Shown here: positions 9,558 to 19,523 of the stretch, piece after piece | How positions within the stretch are numbered: the stretch's first letter is position 1 | How the letters are laid out: the number at the start of each line of letters is the position of its first letter | Source of the DNA: Azospirillum sp. TSH58 | GTDB taxonomy: Bacteria > Pseudomonadota > Alphaproteobacteria > Azospirillales > Azospirillaceae | NCBI RefSeq assembly: GCF_003119115.1 | Contig: NZ_CP022363.1 | Span: 1-64,000, forward strand | Direction: 5' to 3' | Length of the DNA: 64,000 nt | The notes under the pieces: generated by a model | What the model was told of the DNA's origin: nothing | Databases searched by the model: none | Seen by the model: only the letters and a program-made list of their open reading frames with translations | Program-made: the position numbers and the translations under genes

Positions 9558-10379
9558 TCAGTAGATGTCGAAGGGGAAGTAATTGCGGTTGATCCGCTGA
9601 TAGGTGCCGTCGTTGCGCAAGGCCGTCAGGGCCCGGTCCACCGACTCCTTCAGCGCCTGCCGGCCGGGCGGGAAGACGATGTGCACGGTCCCGCCCAGCC
9701 CGTCCTCCGACATCGGGGTACCGATGGTCTCGAAGCCGTCTCCGGAGTCGGACAGCAGGAAATGCACCACGTTCAGCGTCGGGCCGATGGCCATGTCGCT
9801 CTGGCCGCTGCGCATGGCTTCCCACAAGTCCTCAAGCGTCAAGACGGGCACCACATTGGCCTGCAGCGCCGGATCGGCGTCGGCCAGACGGAGCAGGGCC
9901 GCGTGCTGCCGCGAACCGCGGATGGCGGCGATGCGCCGGCTGCGGACCGCGTCCTCCAGGCCCAGTTCGGGCATGCCCCGCCGCCCGACCAGGCTGGTGC
10001 TCGATCGCCAATAGGGAATCGAGAACAGCAGCCGCTGCTCGCGGTCCGGCGTGCGCAGGACGTTGCCGAAGCCGATGTCGTAGCGGCCGGCGGCGACGTC
10101 GTCGATGATCTGCTTGAAAGGGGCGGCGTCGAAGCTGCACGCCACGTCCAGCGACCGGCACAGCTCGCGGCCGAAGTCGATGTTGAAGCCGACCAGCAGC
10201 CCGTCGGCGTCGCGGTTGCTGAAGGGCGGCGAATGGTCGATGACCACGATGCGCAGGAACGGCTTGCCGGCCGGCGGCGGCGCGTCCGCCCGTGCCGCCT
10301 GGGCCAGCGCGAGTCCGGCGAACAGGACCGCGATGATCGGGAGGACCGGTGCGGTGGGGAAGCGCATGCGGAAACCCAT
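9558..10379 (-). CDS. Periplasmic family 3 solute-binding-like protein
   Basis: The 273-residue product has a signal peptide of about 30 residues ending ARA before DAPPP. The mature part shows the bacterial extracellular solute-binding protein family 3 pattern: [21 protein letters not shown], then [15 protein letters not shown] and [11 protein letters not shown]. The C-terminus holds the usual second-lobe helix with [17 protein letters not shown]. Family 3 proteins usually bind amino acids for ABC import, but no permease or ATPase gene lies nearby. Its stop is 13 bases from the start of a hybrid kinase, so a sensory role is more likely. A GAGG site lies 8 bases before the ATG. It resembles its upstream neighbour at 10387-11163. 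Confidence 0.86.
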   Translation of the reverse strand: MGFRMRFPTAPVLPIIAVLFAGLALAQAARADAPPPAGKPFLRIVVIDHSPPFSNRDADGLLVGFNIDFGRELCRSLDVACSFDAAPFKQIIDDVAAGRYDIGFGNVLRTPDREQRLLFSIPYWRSSTSLVGRRGMPELGLEDAVRSRRIAAIRGSRQHAALLRLADADPALQANVVPVLTLEDLWEAMRSGQSDMAIGPTLNVVHFLLSDSGDGFETIGTPMSEDGLGGTVHIVFPPGRQALKESVDRALTALRNDGTYQRINRNYFPFDIY

Positions 10380-10386
10380 CGGGGCC

Positions 10387-11163
10387 TCAGTACATCCGGA
10401 AGGGCAGGAAGCGGGAGCTGATGGCGTCGTATCGCCCGTCCGCGAGGATGGCGCGCAGGGCCATGTTGACGCGGTCGCGCAGTTCCTCGCGCCCCAGCGG
10501 CAGGGCGATGGCGGATTCGCCGCCCAGCCCGCTCTCGGTCAGCGGGTCGCCCACCACCTCCAGAGCCTCCCCCTCCGCGCTGGTCAGCAGGTGGACGGTG
10601 ACGGCGGTCGGGGCCAGCGCCAGATCGACCCGCCCATCGATGACGGCGCGCAGCGCCTCCGCCTGATCGTCGTAGATCACGATCGCGCAGCCGGTGTTCT
10701 TCGCGGTCAGGTAGTCATATTGCTTCGAGCCGCGGGTGACGGAGACGCGCTTTCCCGCCAGATCGGGCGCCACGCCCAGCGTCCATTCCCCGGCCCGTCC
10801 GATGTAGCTGGAGCTGGACCTCTTGTGGCGGTCGGTGAAGAGGTATTTCTTCATCCGCTCCGGAGTCTTCAGGATGCTGGCGACCGCGAAGTCGGCGGCG
10901 TTGCGATCCAGCAGGTCCAGCACCTCCGGGAACTGCAGGGCGGTGATCTCGCAGCGGATGCCCATGGTGTCGCACAGCGCCCGGGCGATCTCCACCTCGA
11001 AGCCGGTCAGCTTGCCCTGCTCGTCCACCATCGCGTAGGGCGCCATCCTCCAGGTCAGCACCCGGTAGACCTCGTCCGCACGGGCCGACACCGCCGCCGG
11101 AACGCAGAACAGGATGGCAAGCCACAGGGTCGCGACGGTGCGGAACGGCATCAGGCGGTGCAT
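10387..11163 (-). CDS. Periplasmic family 3 solute-binding-like protein
   Basis: The 258-residue product starts at ATG 11163, preceded by GAGGCAGCCC, and carries a signal peptide cleaved near ARA-DEVYR. Family 3 features are MAPYAMVDEQGKLTGFEVE, RCEITALQFPEVL and the C-terminal VNMALRAILADGRYDAI. It is a paralog of the next gene (SRFLPFRMY here, NYFPFDIY there at the extreme C-termini), separated by only 7 bases. The repeated arrangement before a hybrid kinase points to ligand sensing rather than transport. An amino-acid-like ligand is the family norm; the actual ligand is not deducible. Confidence 0.86.
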   Translation of the reverse strand: MHRLMPFRTVATLWLAILFCVPAAVSARADEVYRVLTWRMAPYAMVDEQGKLTGFEVEIARALCDTMGIRCEITALQFPEVLDLLDRNAADFAVASILKTPERMKKYLFTDRHKRSSSSYIGRAGEWTLGVAPDLAGKRVSVTRGSKQYDYLTAKNTGCAIVIYDDQAEALRAVIDGRVDLALAPTAVTVHLLTSAEGEALEVVGDPLTESGLGGESAIALPLGREELRDRVNMALRAILADGRYDAISSRFLPFRMY

Positions 11164-11427
11164 GGGCTGCCTCGGCAAAGCGGAACGATGGAGCACAGCG
11201 CCCGTCCGACGTTTCAGCGCCGCGGGCACGGAGCGCTCCGATTGAATTTCAGCGCTTTCGCCGGACCGTTTTCCGGCTTCGACGAGACAATACCATCATG
11301 AAGAGACCGGTCAAGCTTGGCATTAACCTCATAAGTTGTTTCATTTCTGGAACATATCGCGGAACTGGTGTCGCGTGGATTTTCCGTCGCCGGTGCCACG
11401 TTTGGGTTTTGTCCACCCTGGCGATCG

Positions 11428-12918
11428 TCAGGCCGCCAGGGTGCGCGAGAGCGCCTTGACCTTTCCGGTCGACTCCGCGGCCTCTTCGGTGGCGCGGGCG
11501 ATGCCGGCCATGTTGCCGCTGATGGTCGTGATGGCGTCGGCGGTGAGCTGCATGTGGGCCGAGATGTCGCGGACGACGGCGCTCTGCTCCTCCGTGGCGG
11601 ACGCGATGGCGGCGGAGATGCCGTTCAGCTTGCGGATCGTCCCGCCGATCGAGGTGATGGCGCGGGCGGCGGAATCGGTGGCTCCCTGGACCTGTGCGAT
11701 CTGCGAGGTGATCTGCTCCGTCGCCTTGGCCGCCTGGGTCGCCAGGGCCTTCACCTCGGACGCGACCACCGCGAAGCCCTTGCCGTTCTCCCCGGCCCGC
11801 GCGGCCTCGATGGTCGCGTTCAGCGCCAGGAGGTTCGTCTGGTTGGCGATGTCCGAGATCATCTTGACCACCATGCCGATCCGCTTGGCGGCCTCCACCA
11901 GCTCCTCGACGGTCGCGCCGATCCGTTCGGCCTCGCCGACCGCCTCGTTCGAGATGACGGAGGCGGTGGCGGTCTGCTGGCTGATCTCGTTGACGGAGGC
12001 GACGAGTTCCTCGGCGCCGGCGGCGACGGATTGCACGGTGTGGCTGGTCTGGGCGGCGGCGGTCGCGGCGGCGGCGGCCTGCCGGTTGGCATCGGCGATG
12101 GCCTGGCTGATATGGCCGAGGTCGCCATCCACCGTGCGCCCGACGCCGGCGCGGTTCAGCCGCTCCTTCACCCGGTCCGTGATGTCGGTGGCGAACTTGA
12201 CGACCTTGACCAGACGGCCTTGCGGGTCGAAGACAGGGTTGTAGCTGGCCTGGATCCAGACGTCCCCGCCATCCTTGCGCAACCGCCGGAACTCGGTCGT
12301 CTGATGCTCGCCGCGACGGAGCGCGTCCCAGAACCGGCGGTAGCCGTCGCCGTTGCGCTCCTCCGGCGCCACGAAGATGGCGTGATGCCGCCCGGCGATT
12401 TCGTCCAGCCGATAGCCCATGGTGGCAAGGAAGTTGGCGTTCGCCGTCAGGACGTTGCCGTCGATATCGAATTCGATGACCGCCTGCGATTTGTTGACCG
12501 CTGCGATCTGCCCCTCCTGATCGGCGGACCGGCGTTTGACGGTGGTGATGTCCATGGCATAGACGACGATCTTGACGGTGCGCCGCCCCTGGTCGCGGAT
12601 CGGCGTGAAGATCGCATGGACCCACGACTCCCGCCCCGCCTCGCCACGCAGCAGGCATTCGCCGGACCACGGTTCGCCGCGCCGCAGCGCATCCCAGAGG
12701 GCCTGGGGGTTGCCGCTTCCCTGGCCCTGAAGGGAAAGAACCGATGACCATTGCCGGCCCTTGATCGCGTCCTGGCCGCAGCCGAGGGCTGCAACGAAAT
12801 TTTTGTTTGCGGAAAGAACCATGCCGTCCGGTGAAAGTTCGACGATGGCCTGTGCGGCATCCAACGCCGCGAGCTTGGCGGTTTCTTCTGCGCGTTTCGC
12901 TGACAAAAATTTGAACAT
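11428..12918 (-). CDS. Soluble methyl-accepting chemotaxis protein with two PAS domains
   Basis: The 496-residue protein has no membrane segment. Two PAS domains lie at about residues 20-130 and 140-255. Each has the DG-x-V(L)-x-AN-x-NF start, and the first contains [10 protein letters not shown] and the second [14 protein letters not shown]. The signalling domain carries the hallmark [20 protein letters not shown] followed by [19 protein letters not shown] soluble receptors often sense redox, oxygen or energy state; no cofactor-binding residue is certain here. The start at 12918 ([12 protein letters not shown]) is chosen for conserved sequence; an in-frame start at 12981 is possible. The promoter must lie in the A+T-rich gap before the MarR gene. 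Confidence 0.88.
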   Translation of the reverse strand: MFKFLSAKRAEETAKLAALDAAQAIVELSPDGMVLSANKNFVAALGCGQDAIKGRQWSSVLSLQGQGSGNPQALWDALRRGEPWSGECLLRGEAGRESWVHAIFTPIRDQGRRTVKIVVYAMDITTVKRRSADQEGQIAAVNKSQAVIEFDIDGNVLTANANFLATMGYRLDEIAGRHHAIFVAPEERNGDGYRRFWDALRRGEHQTTEFRRLRKDGGDVWIQASYNPVFDPQGRLVKVVKFATDITDRVKERLNRAGVGRTVDGDLGHISQAIADANRQAAAAATAAAQTSHTVQSVAAGAEELVASVNEISQQTATASVISNEAVGEAERIGATVEELVEAAKRIGMVVKMISDIANQTNLLALNATIEAARAGENGKGFAVVASEVKALATQAAKATEQITSQIAQVQGATDSAARAITSIGGTIRKLNGISAAIASATEEQSAVVRDISAHMQLTADAITTISGNMAGIARATEEAAESTGKVKALSRTLAA

Positions 12919-13329
12919 GGCATCACCAGAGGCTTGTGGAAATGGCCGTCGGACCGTATTCGGGATTGATTTAGATGCCACTAATCATGGATTTCAAATT
13001 AATTTGTCACAAGAGGTTTTGTCAAATAGTCATAGTCTTATCGTTTACCGCATTTGTAATATACGGCAAGGGCACTCTCGGGCGGGTCAGGCCTTCATTG
13101 AATGTTTTGGTTCGGCACTGATTAATTTCCGGAGCGTTTTCGGAACGGAAATTACTGAGCAAGCCTTTGATTCCTGCCGATGGTGCCTGTCAAGACTGAG
13201 GCACGCCACCCGCGCGATTGGAAGGCCTGTGCGTCAGAGTGTTTCATCGCGACGCCAAGCCGTGGCGCCAGACAGTTGACAAGGAAACCATTCGCCTATA
13301 GTTTCCTAGGAAACTCATTGGAGGGCCGG
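12919..13329. other. A+T-rich intergenic region between divergent chemoreceptor and MarR genes
   Basis: No gene is supported. The part from about 12950 to 13160 is clearly less GC-rich than the flanks. The 3' end contains the MarR promoter and palindrome listed separately. Confidence 0.6.
13276..13315 (+). promoter_or_regulatory. Promoter and perfect operator palindrome before the MarR gene
   Basis: TTGACA at 13276-13281 and TATAGT at 13297-13302 form a candidate promoter with a 15-base spacer. The 16-base perfect palindrome AGTTTCCTAGGAAACT lies at 13300-13315, overlapping the -10 region. An extra half-site GGAAAC sits at 13283-13288 between the -35 and -10. This layout is typical of autorepression by a MarR dimer. 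Confidence 0.65.
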
Positions 13330-13788
13330 TTGCCCGAATCGAACGTCAGCCCCCTGGACGCGCATCTTGGCTACTGGCTGCGCTTCGTGTCGAACCATGT
13401 CTCCCAGGCCTTCGCCGCGAAGCTGGCGGGGCGGGGGGTGACCGCCGCCGAATGGGTCGTCCTGCGCGACCTTCACGACCGCGACGGTGTGGCGCCCAGC
13501 CTGCTCGCCGACCGGCTGGGCATGACGCGGGGGGCGATCTCGAAACTGGCCGACCGCCTCACCGCCAAGGGGCTGCTCACCCAGACCCCCGACCCGGACG
13601 ACCGGCGTTACCAGACCCTGGCCCTCACCCCGGACGGCCGGGCGCTGGTGCCGGACCTGTCCGCCCTGGCCGACCGCAACGACGCCGAGTTCTTCGGGCA
13701 CCTGGACCCCGCCGAGCGGGCGCGGATCGAGGAGACGCTGAAGGGCGTCGTCCGCCGGATGGGGCTGCGCTCCATACCCATCGACTGA
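13330..13788 (+). CDS. MarR-family transcriptional regulator
   Basis: The 152-residue product is predicted from a TTG start at 13330, which follows GGAGG by five bases; an upstream in-frame start would run through the palindrome. The winged helix covers about residues 40-105, with AAEWVVLRDLHD, LADRLGMTRGAISKLADRL as recognition helix, and the wing PDPDDRRYQTLALTPDG. The DxRxxxLxLT signature is complete. It probably represses itself through the palindrome at 13300-13315 and controls the DUF1398 gene that follows after 32 bases. The effector is unknown. Confidence 0.9.
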   Translation: MPESNVSPLDAHLGYWLRFVSNHVSQAFAAKLAGRGVTAAEWVVLRDLHDRDGVAPSLLADRLGMTRGAISKLADRLTAKGLLTQTPDPDDRRYQTLALTPDGRALVPDLSALADRNDAEFFGHLDPAERARIEETLKGVVRRMGLRSIPID

Positions 13789-13820
13789 CCGCGACGCGCG
13801 CGCCGCACGGAGGAAACGTC

Positions 13821-14222
13821 ATGGACTCCAAGATCACAGCCATCCTGCGGGAGTGCAGCCGCGCTTCGGACGAGGAGCGCATCACCTTCCCCGAGGTCGT
13901 CGCCGCGCTGGGCGTCGCGGGGGTGGAGCGCTATCACACCGATCTCGTGCGCGCGGAAACCACCTACTACTTCCCGGACGGGACGACGGAGCGGGTGGAG
14001 GCCCGGCCTTGCCGCCTGCCGCCGGCCCTGGACTTCTCGGCGGAAGGCGTGGCATCCGCCGTCCGCGCCATCCAGTCCGGAGCGATCCGCTACGGTGGCT
14101 TCTGCGAACGGGTGCTGCGGGCCGGCTGCGCCGGCTGGACGGTCAGCCTCCTGGGCCGGCGGGTCGTCTATTACGGCCGCGGCGGCGACAGCCACACCGA
14201 GTGGTTTCCCGGCGCACGCTGA
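13821..14222 (+). CDS. DUF1398-family protein
   Basis: The 133-residue product follows GGAGGA by six bases. Features are FPEVVAALGVAGVERYHTDL near the N-terminus, then RAETTYYFPDGT, AIQSGAIRYGGFCERVL and a final TVSLLGRRVVYYGRGGDSHTE. These match the DUF1398 family (YbcV-like) whose function is not established. It has no signal peptide or membrane segment. It is probably co-transcribed with the marR gene and would be under its control. Confidence 0.75.
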   Translation: MDSKITAILRECSRASDEERITFPEVVAALGVAGVERYHTDLVRAETTYYFPDGTTERVEARPCRLPPALDFSAEGVASAVRAIQSGAIRYGGFCERVLRAGCAGWTVSLLGRRVVYYGRGGDSHTEWFPGAR

Positions 14223-14244
14223 CGCCGGTCCGCCGTTCCCGCCG

Positions 14245-15330
14245 TCACCAGCCCAGGCGGCGGGACAGCACGGGGCCGAGGTCGCCGCGCCACTCCTTCA
14301 ACTCGGCCTCCGCGCGCTCGACCGCCCGCTGGTCGCGGTAGCGCTTGAGCGCGCGGTTCGCGTCGCCGCGCGCCTCCATGGCGGCCAAGCGCTTCGCCAC
14401 CTCCGGCTCCGACGCCACCGCCTGCCGCCAGCGCTCCAGCCGCACCTCCGCCACCGCGTCCACGATGGGCTGCAGCGCCGGCATGCGGCCCAGCTTCTTC
14501 ACGCCGGGCGCCAGCCGGGCCGCGGCGGCGGCGGCGGCTTCCTTGGGAATGCGGGGGAAGGCCCGCTGCACCGCCTTGGTCAGCGCGTCCTTGATGTCGT
14601 CGCCGCGTTGCTTCGCCTCGGCGCCCCGGCTCACCCGCACGGCGGCGCGCGCCTGCTTCTTGGCGTGCCAGGACAGGATGCCGTCGGCGATCTCCCGCGC
14701 GTCGGCGTCGAGCCAGACGACGCTCTCCGCGCTGTCCGCGAGCAGGGCCTTCGCCGCGTCGGGAAGCTCCGGGTTGTCCGCAGAGGCCGTCCCGGCGAGA
14801 CCCAGGGCCTTCAGCGACCGCAGCGAGCGCGCCCGTCCCTCGTCGCCGGCCAGCAGAACGGATTCCGCCAGCGTCCCGCCATCCAGCAGGCTGTGCAGAA
14901 GCTCCAGGTCACCGTGCGTCCAGCGGCGGGCGGCGGTCAGACGGTCCACCCGCAGGCGCAGCAGGTCGCGCACCGCCGGGCGGGCGGCGGCCGGGACGCA
15001 GCTTTCCACACGCCACACCCCGCCCTCGAACCGCGCGACGACCCATTGCGCGCCGTTCTCGACGGGGCGGTCGGTGGGGAAGGCGCCGTCCAGATTCCAA
15101 CGGTCGCTGGCCCGCAGACAGCCCTCCGGCGGCGCCAGCCATGGCGTTCCCGGCTTGGAATAGAAGCTGGGGGCCACCGGGCTGCGCAGGACGAAGCGCC
15201 AGCCGGCGACCTCCGCGGCAAGACTGTCGGGCATGGCGGCCGGACGAGGCGCGTCACCCAGCTTCAAGAGGGGTTCGGGGGCATCCTGGCTGGGCAGAGA
15301 GGTTTCGGGCGACGGGTGTTCAGACGGCAT
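14245..15330 (-). CDS. Conserved hypothetical protein
   Basis: The 361-residue product starts at ATG 15330, after GGAG. It is rich in Ala, Arg and charged residues and has no signal peptide or membrane segment. The N-terminal third has GWRFVLRSPVAPSFYSKPGT and WNLDGAFPTDRPV. The middle contains several Leu-rich helical stretches. The C-terminal 130 residues are strongly helical, with repeated basic-acidic pairs that could form a coiled coil (RYRDQRAVERAEAELKEW). I do not recognise a family. It converges with the DUF1398 gene, 22 bases away. Confidence 0.65.
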   Translation of the reverse strand: MPSEHPSPETSLPSQDAPEPLLKLGDAPRPAAMPDSLAAEVAGWRFVLRSPVAPSFYSKPGTPWLAPPEGCLRASDRWNLDGAFPTDRPVENGAQWVVARFEGGVWRVESCVPAAARPAVRDLLRLRVDRLTAARRWTHGDLELLHSLLDGGTLAESVLLAGDEGRARSLRSLKALGLAGTASADNPELPDAAKALLADSAESVVWLDADAREIADGILSWHAKKQARAAVRVSRGAEAKQRGDDIKDALTKAVQRAFPRIPKEAAAAAAARLAPGVKKLGRMPALQPIVDAVAEVRLERWRQAVASEPEVAKRLAAMEARGDANRALKRYRDQRAVERAEAELKEWRGDLGPVLSRRLGW

Positions 15331-15586
15331 GACGGCTCCTTCCGGCGGCACTGTAGCACAGGGCGTGGCGGCGCCCCGCAACTTTAGCCGTGCGCCAGCC
15401 TGTCATTTTCGAACGTTCTGCGGAAATTTTCCAAAAGCAAATCTGCAATAGCTGTCACCAAATTCGGAGTTTTGTTCAAAACACGCTCCTGATCAGGCGC
15501 TTCGAGGTCCTTTGACCGAAGTCAAGGAAAGGCGTCGTGCTCTGCCTTTGAGTCGGTCAATGTTGTCCGTTCCCGAGGGTTCTGCG

Positions 15587-17677
15587 ATGCGATTATTCTC
15601 CATCAAAGTCATTCTACCGATGATTGTCGGTGGGCTCGCCCTGCTTGGAATTTTCATGGCGGGGGACGCCGCGTTCGTGGCCCTTCGCGGCGTCGAAGCG
15701 GCGTCGGCTTACCGGAACGTCAATCAGGTGGCTGGTGGATTGGTCGTCGCCGCCGGAGAATTCGCCCTTGAGCGGGGAGCCACCAACGGAGCGCTGAACG
15801 GCGCCAGCGCGCTGCCCCCGGAACGGCGCCCCCGGCTGCAACAGCGCCGCGATGCCGCCGACGCCGCGTTGCGCACCGCGCTGGAGACGCTTCCCACCAT
15901 TCCCGAAATGGTCCCGCACGGTCCTCGCCTGAGCGAGGTGGAGGCATCGTCGGCCTCCTTCCGGGAGCATCGGCGCGGGGTGGACGATGCGTTGGCCCGC
16001 GACGCCGGCGGGCGTTCGCCGCACGTGGTGTCGGGCTTCGTCGGCACGATCACCGCTCATATCGAACGGATCGGCGCCTTGCGCCTGCTGCTGGAAGCGG
16101 TCGCCCCGCCGCCGAAACCGGCGACGCTGCAACTTGTCCAACTGCGCGGCTACGCAGCGGACATGGCCGAACACGCCGGGCGGGAGCGCGCGCTGTTCAG
16201 CGCCCTCATCGCCAGCGGTCGGCCGGTCGTCCCCGGACAGGCCGAAGCCCTTGCGAAATCCCGCGGACGGTTGGAGCAGGCGTGGGATGGCATCCGCGCT
16301 CTGCGCACCCGGCCGGACATCACTCCCGACCTCGCGCGGGCCATCGACGGGGTCGAGACGGCGTACCTCCAGGGATTCGCCGAGACCCGGCAGGCGGTGC
16401 TGAAGGGCGGCGCGGATGGCCGGTATCCCCTGACCGTCGACGACTGGATGAGCCGGGCGACCTTGGGCATCGACTCCATCCTCAGGCTGGCCGGAACGGT
16501 GGGCACCGCCATCGACGCGGCGGTCGCGGGGGCCGCGGAGGAGGCGCGGACCGACCTGCTCGTCAGCCTTGCCGTGCTCACGCTCAGCCTGATTCTGGGC
16601 ATCGGGGGCTCGCTGCTGGTGATCCGCCGGATCGTCCGGCCGCTGACGGCGATGACCGGGGCCATGCGGCAACTGGCCGACGGCGATCTGGCGGTGGCCA
16701 TTCCCGGCACCGGACGGCGCGACGAGATCGGCGCCATGGCGCAGGCCGTCGCGGTCTTCCAGGAGCACGCCGTCGCGCGCGAGCGGCTGGAGGCGGAGCA
16801 GCGGCGCGACCAGGAGACGCGCGAGCGGCGGGCGGCGGCGCTGGACCGGCTGACGCGGGGCTTCGAAGCCAAGGTGAGCGGGCTGGTCGGCACCCTGTCC
16901 TCCGCCGCGACGGAGATGGAGGCGACCGCCGGCTCCATGTCGGCGGCAGCCCAGCAGACCAACCAGCAATCCTTCGCCGTGGCCGCCGCGTCGGAACAGG
17001 CCTCGACGAACGTGCAGACCGTGGCGGCGGCGACCGAACAGCTCACCGCGTCCATTCGGGAGATCGGCAACCGCGCCGCCCAGTCGCAGTCCATCACGAC
17101 GCGGGCCGTCGCGGACGCCCGGCGGACGGACGAGACGGTGCGGCTGATGGCCGGCTGCGCCCAACGCATCGGCGAGGTGGTCGGGCTGATCCAGGCGATC
17201 TCCAGCCAGACCAACCTGCTGGCTCTGAACGCCACCATCGAGGCGGCCCGCGCCGGCGACGCCGGCAAGGGCTTCGCCGTGGTGGCGCACGAGGTGAAGA
17301 CGCTGGCAAGCCAGACCGCCCAGGCGACCGACGACATCGCGGTCCAGATCGCCCAGGTGCAGACGGTGACGCGCGACGCCGTCTCGGCGATCCGCGACAT
17401 CGCCACGGTGATCGGCGAGGTGAACGAGATCGCCACCGCCATCGCCGCCGCGGTGGAGGAGCAGGGCGCCGCCACCCAGGAGATCACCCGCAACGTCCAG
17501 CAGGCGGCCGTCGGCACGCAGGAGGTCGCCTCCAACATCGCCGGCGTGCAGCAGGCGGCCAACGACACCGGGGCGGCGGCGACCCATGTGCTGAGCGCGG
17601 CGCAGGAGCTGTCCCAGCAGGCGGAGCGGTTGACCGGCGAGGTCGGCGATTTCCTCGCCGGCGTCCGCAGCGCCTGA
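15587..17677 (+). CDS. Membrane methyl-accepting chemotaxis protein
   Basis: The 696-residue receptor starts at ATG 15587 ([10 protein letters not shown]) after a GAGGG site. A membrane segment lies at about residues 8-30. A long helical extracytoplasmic domain follows (about 31-325), containing [15 protein letters not shown] near its start. A second membrane segment lies at about 328-350. HAMP follows ([20 protein letters not shown]), then the signalling domain with [16 protein letters not shown] and [19 protein letters not shown]. The ligand is unknown. It has no neighbouring che genes. Confidence 0.9.
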   Translation: MRLFSIKVILPMIVGGLALLGIFMAGDAAFVALRGVEAASAYRNVNQVAGGLVVAAGEFALERGATNGALNGASALPPERRPRLQQRRDAADAALRTALETLPTIPEMVPHGPRLSEVEASSASFREHRRGVDDALARDAGGRSPHVVSGFVGTITAHIERIGALRLLLEAVAPPPKPATLQLVQLRGYAADMAEHAGRERALFSALIASGRPVVPGQAEALAKSRGRLEQAWDGIRALRTRPDITPDLARAIDGVETAYLQGFAETRQAVLKGGADGRYPLTVDDWMSRATLGIDSILRLAGTVGTAIDAAVAGAAEEARTDLLVSLAVLTLSLILGIGGSLLVIRRIVRPLTAMTGAMRQLADGDLAVAIPGTGRRDEIGAMAQAVAVFQEHAVARERLEAEQRRDQETRERRAAALDRLTRGFEAKVSGLVGTLSSAATEMEATAGSMSAAAQQTNQQSFAVAAASEQASTNVQTVAAATEQLTASIREIGNRAAQSQSITTRAVADARRTDETVRLMAGCAQRIGEVVGLIQAISSQTNLLALNATIEAARAGDAGKGFAVVAHEVKTLASQTAQATDDIAVQIAQVQTVTRDAVSAIRDIATVIGEVNEIATAIAAAVEEQGAATQEITRNVQQAAVGTQEVASNIAGVQQAANDTGAAATHVLSAAQELSQQAERLTGEVGDFLAGVRSA

Positions 17678-17701
17678 TCGCAACGGGTGCTTGGGCGGTG
17701 C

Positions 17702-18877
17702 TCAGTGGTGCGCGGATTCCTCCCCGGCGCCGTCCTGGCCGAAGCTGTGCAGGATGCGGGCGAAGCTGGTGGCTCCGGCGCTGCGCATGGGAACGAAGGG
17801 CTTGCCCATGCGGCGGCACAGCCCCTTCACCCGCAGGCAGGCGTCGTGGCTGACGCAGTCGACCGGACAGACCACCACGTCGGCGCGCTCCACCAGCCCC
17901 TCCAGGCAGCGGGTGGTCTGCTCGAACCCGCCGTCATGGTGCAGCAGGCAGCCGTTGCGCGTCTCCACCGCCGCCCGCAGATGGGGCAGGCTCTTGGTCC
18001 GCCCGCCCACATAGAGGATGGCCCGCCCGCCGAGATCGGTCGGGGTGCTCGTCTCGGCGGTGGCGGCGCGACGGGTTTGCGCGGCCGGCGGGTCGAGCAG
18101 GCGGCGCAGCCGCTCGACCTCGGCCTCGGCGTGGCGGGCACGCATGCGCTCGCTGGCGACGCGGCGGTGCAGGGCGTCCATGGTGCGCAGCAGCCGCGCC
18201 TGACCCGGCGCCCGGACCGACGGGGCTTTCGGGACGCTGGGCGTTTCCGGAACCGCAGGCGCGGCCCGCTGTGCGGCGAGTTGCGCCTCCAATTCCCGGA
18301 TGCGCGCGTCCTTCTCGGCGACGCGCTCGGCGGCGGCGCGTTCCTGCTTCGCCAGCCGGGCGGTCAACTCGTCGCAGCGCCGGGCCAGATCGCGGTTCTC
18401 CCGCAGCTGGCGCCGGTTCTCGCCCCCCATCAGGTGGGACAGCATGTGCACGTCGGCGAAGGCGCGCACGCGCACGGCGTCGGGCATGGCGCCGTGGCTC
18501 AGCACGCCCCAGTAGGCGGCGGCCACGTCGCCCGAGGCCACCGCGGCGGTCCACAGCGCCATCCAGCCCTCTTCCGTGGTCTCGCGGGCGAAGCGCTTCA
18601 CCGCGACGGCGAAGGTCTCGTCCAGCCGCTTGTGCATCAGCCGGGCTTCCGGCCCGTCCTCCGCGGCCTTCTCCACGAAATAACGGTGGATGTCGTAGGG
18701 GCGGGCGTCCGCCGTGGGGACCAGCTTCAGCCGCCGGCACAGCCACGCCACGTCTTCCGACGACAGGCAGGTGCCCACGATCGAGCAATGATACTCCGTG
18801 GGGATCGTCCACAGCTTCCGGCGCTTGGCCTGTCCCAGTACGCAGGATGGCACGGTCTTCCGACAACGCTCACACAT
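17702..18877 (-). CDS. DUF2325 domain-containing protein
   Basis: The 391-residue protein starts at ATG 18877 (MCERCRKTVPSC) after GGAG. The N-terminus has CxxC plus further cysteines (EYHCSIVGTC). The middle is a helical coiled coil with RELEAQLAAQRA and MRARHAEAEVERLRRLL. The C-terminal about 95 residues are DUF2325: AILYVGGRTKSLPHLR, then LLHHDGGFEQTT and VVCPVDCVSHDAC, ending KPFVPMRSAGATSFARIL. The His and Cys clusters suggest metal binding, which is inference. A Fur/Irr-like palindrome lies 92 bases upstream, and a related site precedes exbB at 25722, so iron control is plausible. Confidence 0.82.
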   Translation of the reverse strand: MCERCRKTVPSCVLGQAKRRKLWTIPTEYHCSIVGTCLSSEDVAWLCRRLKLVPTADARPYDIHRYFVEKAAEDGPEARLMHKRLDETFAVAVKRFARETTEEGWMALWTAAVASGDVAAAYWGVLSHGAMPDAVRVRAFADVHMLSHLMGGENRRQLRENRDLARRCDELTARLAKQERAAAERVAEKDARIRELEAQLAAQRAAPAVPETPSVPKAPSVRAPGQARLLRTMDALHRRVASERMRARHAEAEVERLRRLLDPPAAQTRRAATAETSTPTDLGGRAILYVGGRTKSLPHLRAAVETRNGCLLHHDGGFEQTTRCLEGLVERADVVVCPVDCVSHDACLRVKGLCRRMGKPFVPMRSAGATSFARILHSFGQDGAGEESAHH

Positions 18878-18968
18878 CGTCTCCGCCCCCGATTGGCTTC
18901 GGCTGTTGGGTTTCCGGTTCCCTCCGGAGCCAGGTGCGGCGGTGGAGCGGAACATGCTCCACTAATAG

Positions 18969-18983
18969 TGCGAATCATTCGCA
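18969..18983. promoter_or_regulatory. Fur/Irr-like palindrome before the DUF2325 gene
   Basis: TGCGAATCATTCGCA is a perfect 15-base odd palindrome, followed at 18984-18993 by an overlapping TTTGCAAATG segment. Read on the minus strand, the two parts give a TGCAAATGCGAATGATTCG-like array resembling Fur-type boxes. It lies upstream of the minus-strand DUF2325 gene. Confidence 0.6.
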
Positions 18984-19054
18984 TTTGCAAATGAAGAGCG
19001 CTGTCAGCCGGACGCGCCCCGCGGGGCAGGTGATCCGGCGTCCGGGCGACGGCT

Positions 19055-19447
19055 TCAGGCCGGGAGAACGCGCTCGATCATCAGCCGCCGCGTCGTTCCG
19101 TCCGCGTCGCTGTAGGGCATGAAAGCCCCCTCCCGGAGGCCGAGCAAGGCGACGCCCAGCGGGGACGCGACGGTGATCTGGTTCTCCTTGGGCGATTGGT
19201 CCGGGTAGACCAGCTCGCCCCATTCGGGCGGCAGGCCGTCGTCGCGGCGGAACAGCACCCGGCTGCCCATGCGCACGATCGTTCGGGGCAGGTCGCTTTC
19301 CGGGCGGACGATCGCACGGTCCAACTCCCGCGACAGGAAGGCCGAGACCTCCGGAGCCTGCACAGCCAGCCGCTCCACGGCGTGCAGCAGGCGGCCGTAA
19401 TCCAGGCGTCCGATCCAGATCAGCGGCCGGTCGTTTCCCTCGGTCAT
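19055..19447 (-). CDS. Rnk-like GreA/GreB C-terminal domain protein
   Basis: The 130-residue product starts at ATG 19447, after GAGGACAAAG. The C-terminal half has the GreA/GreB-type pattern seen in Rnk: RMGSRVLFR, GELVYPDQSPKENQITVASP, LGVALLGLREGA. The N-terminal half is helical (LDYGRLLHAVERLAVQAPE) and shorter than a Gre coiled coil. Such proteins bind RNA polymerase near the secondary channel and modulate transcription. It is divergent from the glutamate dehydrogenase gene, sharing an intergenic region with two identical-type palindromes. Confidence 0.8.
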   Translation of the reverse strand: MTEGNDRPLIWIGRLDYGRLLHAVERLAVQAPEVSAFLSRELDRAIVRPESDLPRTIVRMGSRVLFRRDDGLPPEWGELVYPDQSPKENQITVASPLGVALLGLREGAFMPYSDADGTTRRLMIERVLPA

Positions 19448-19523
19448 CGCTTTGTCCTCGGCTGGGCGGCGGCGGGCAGTCAATCCCGGACGAACTCTTG
19501 CCCGCGGGCATTGTCCGCAACCA

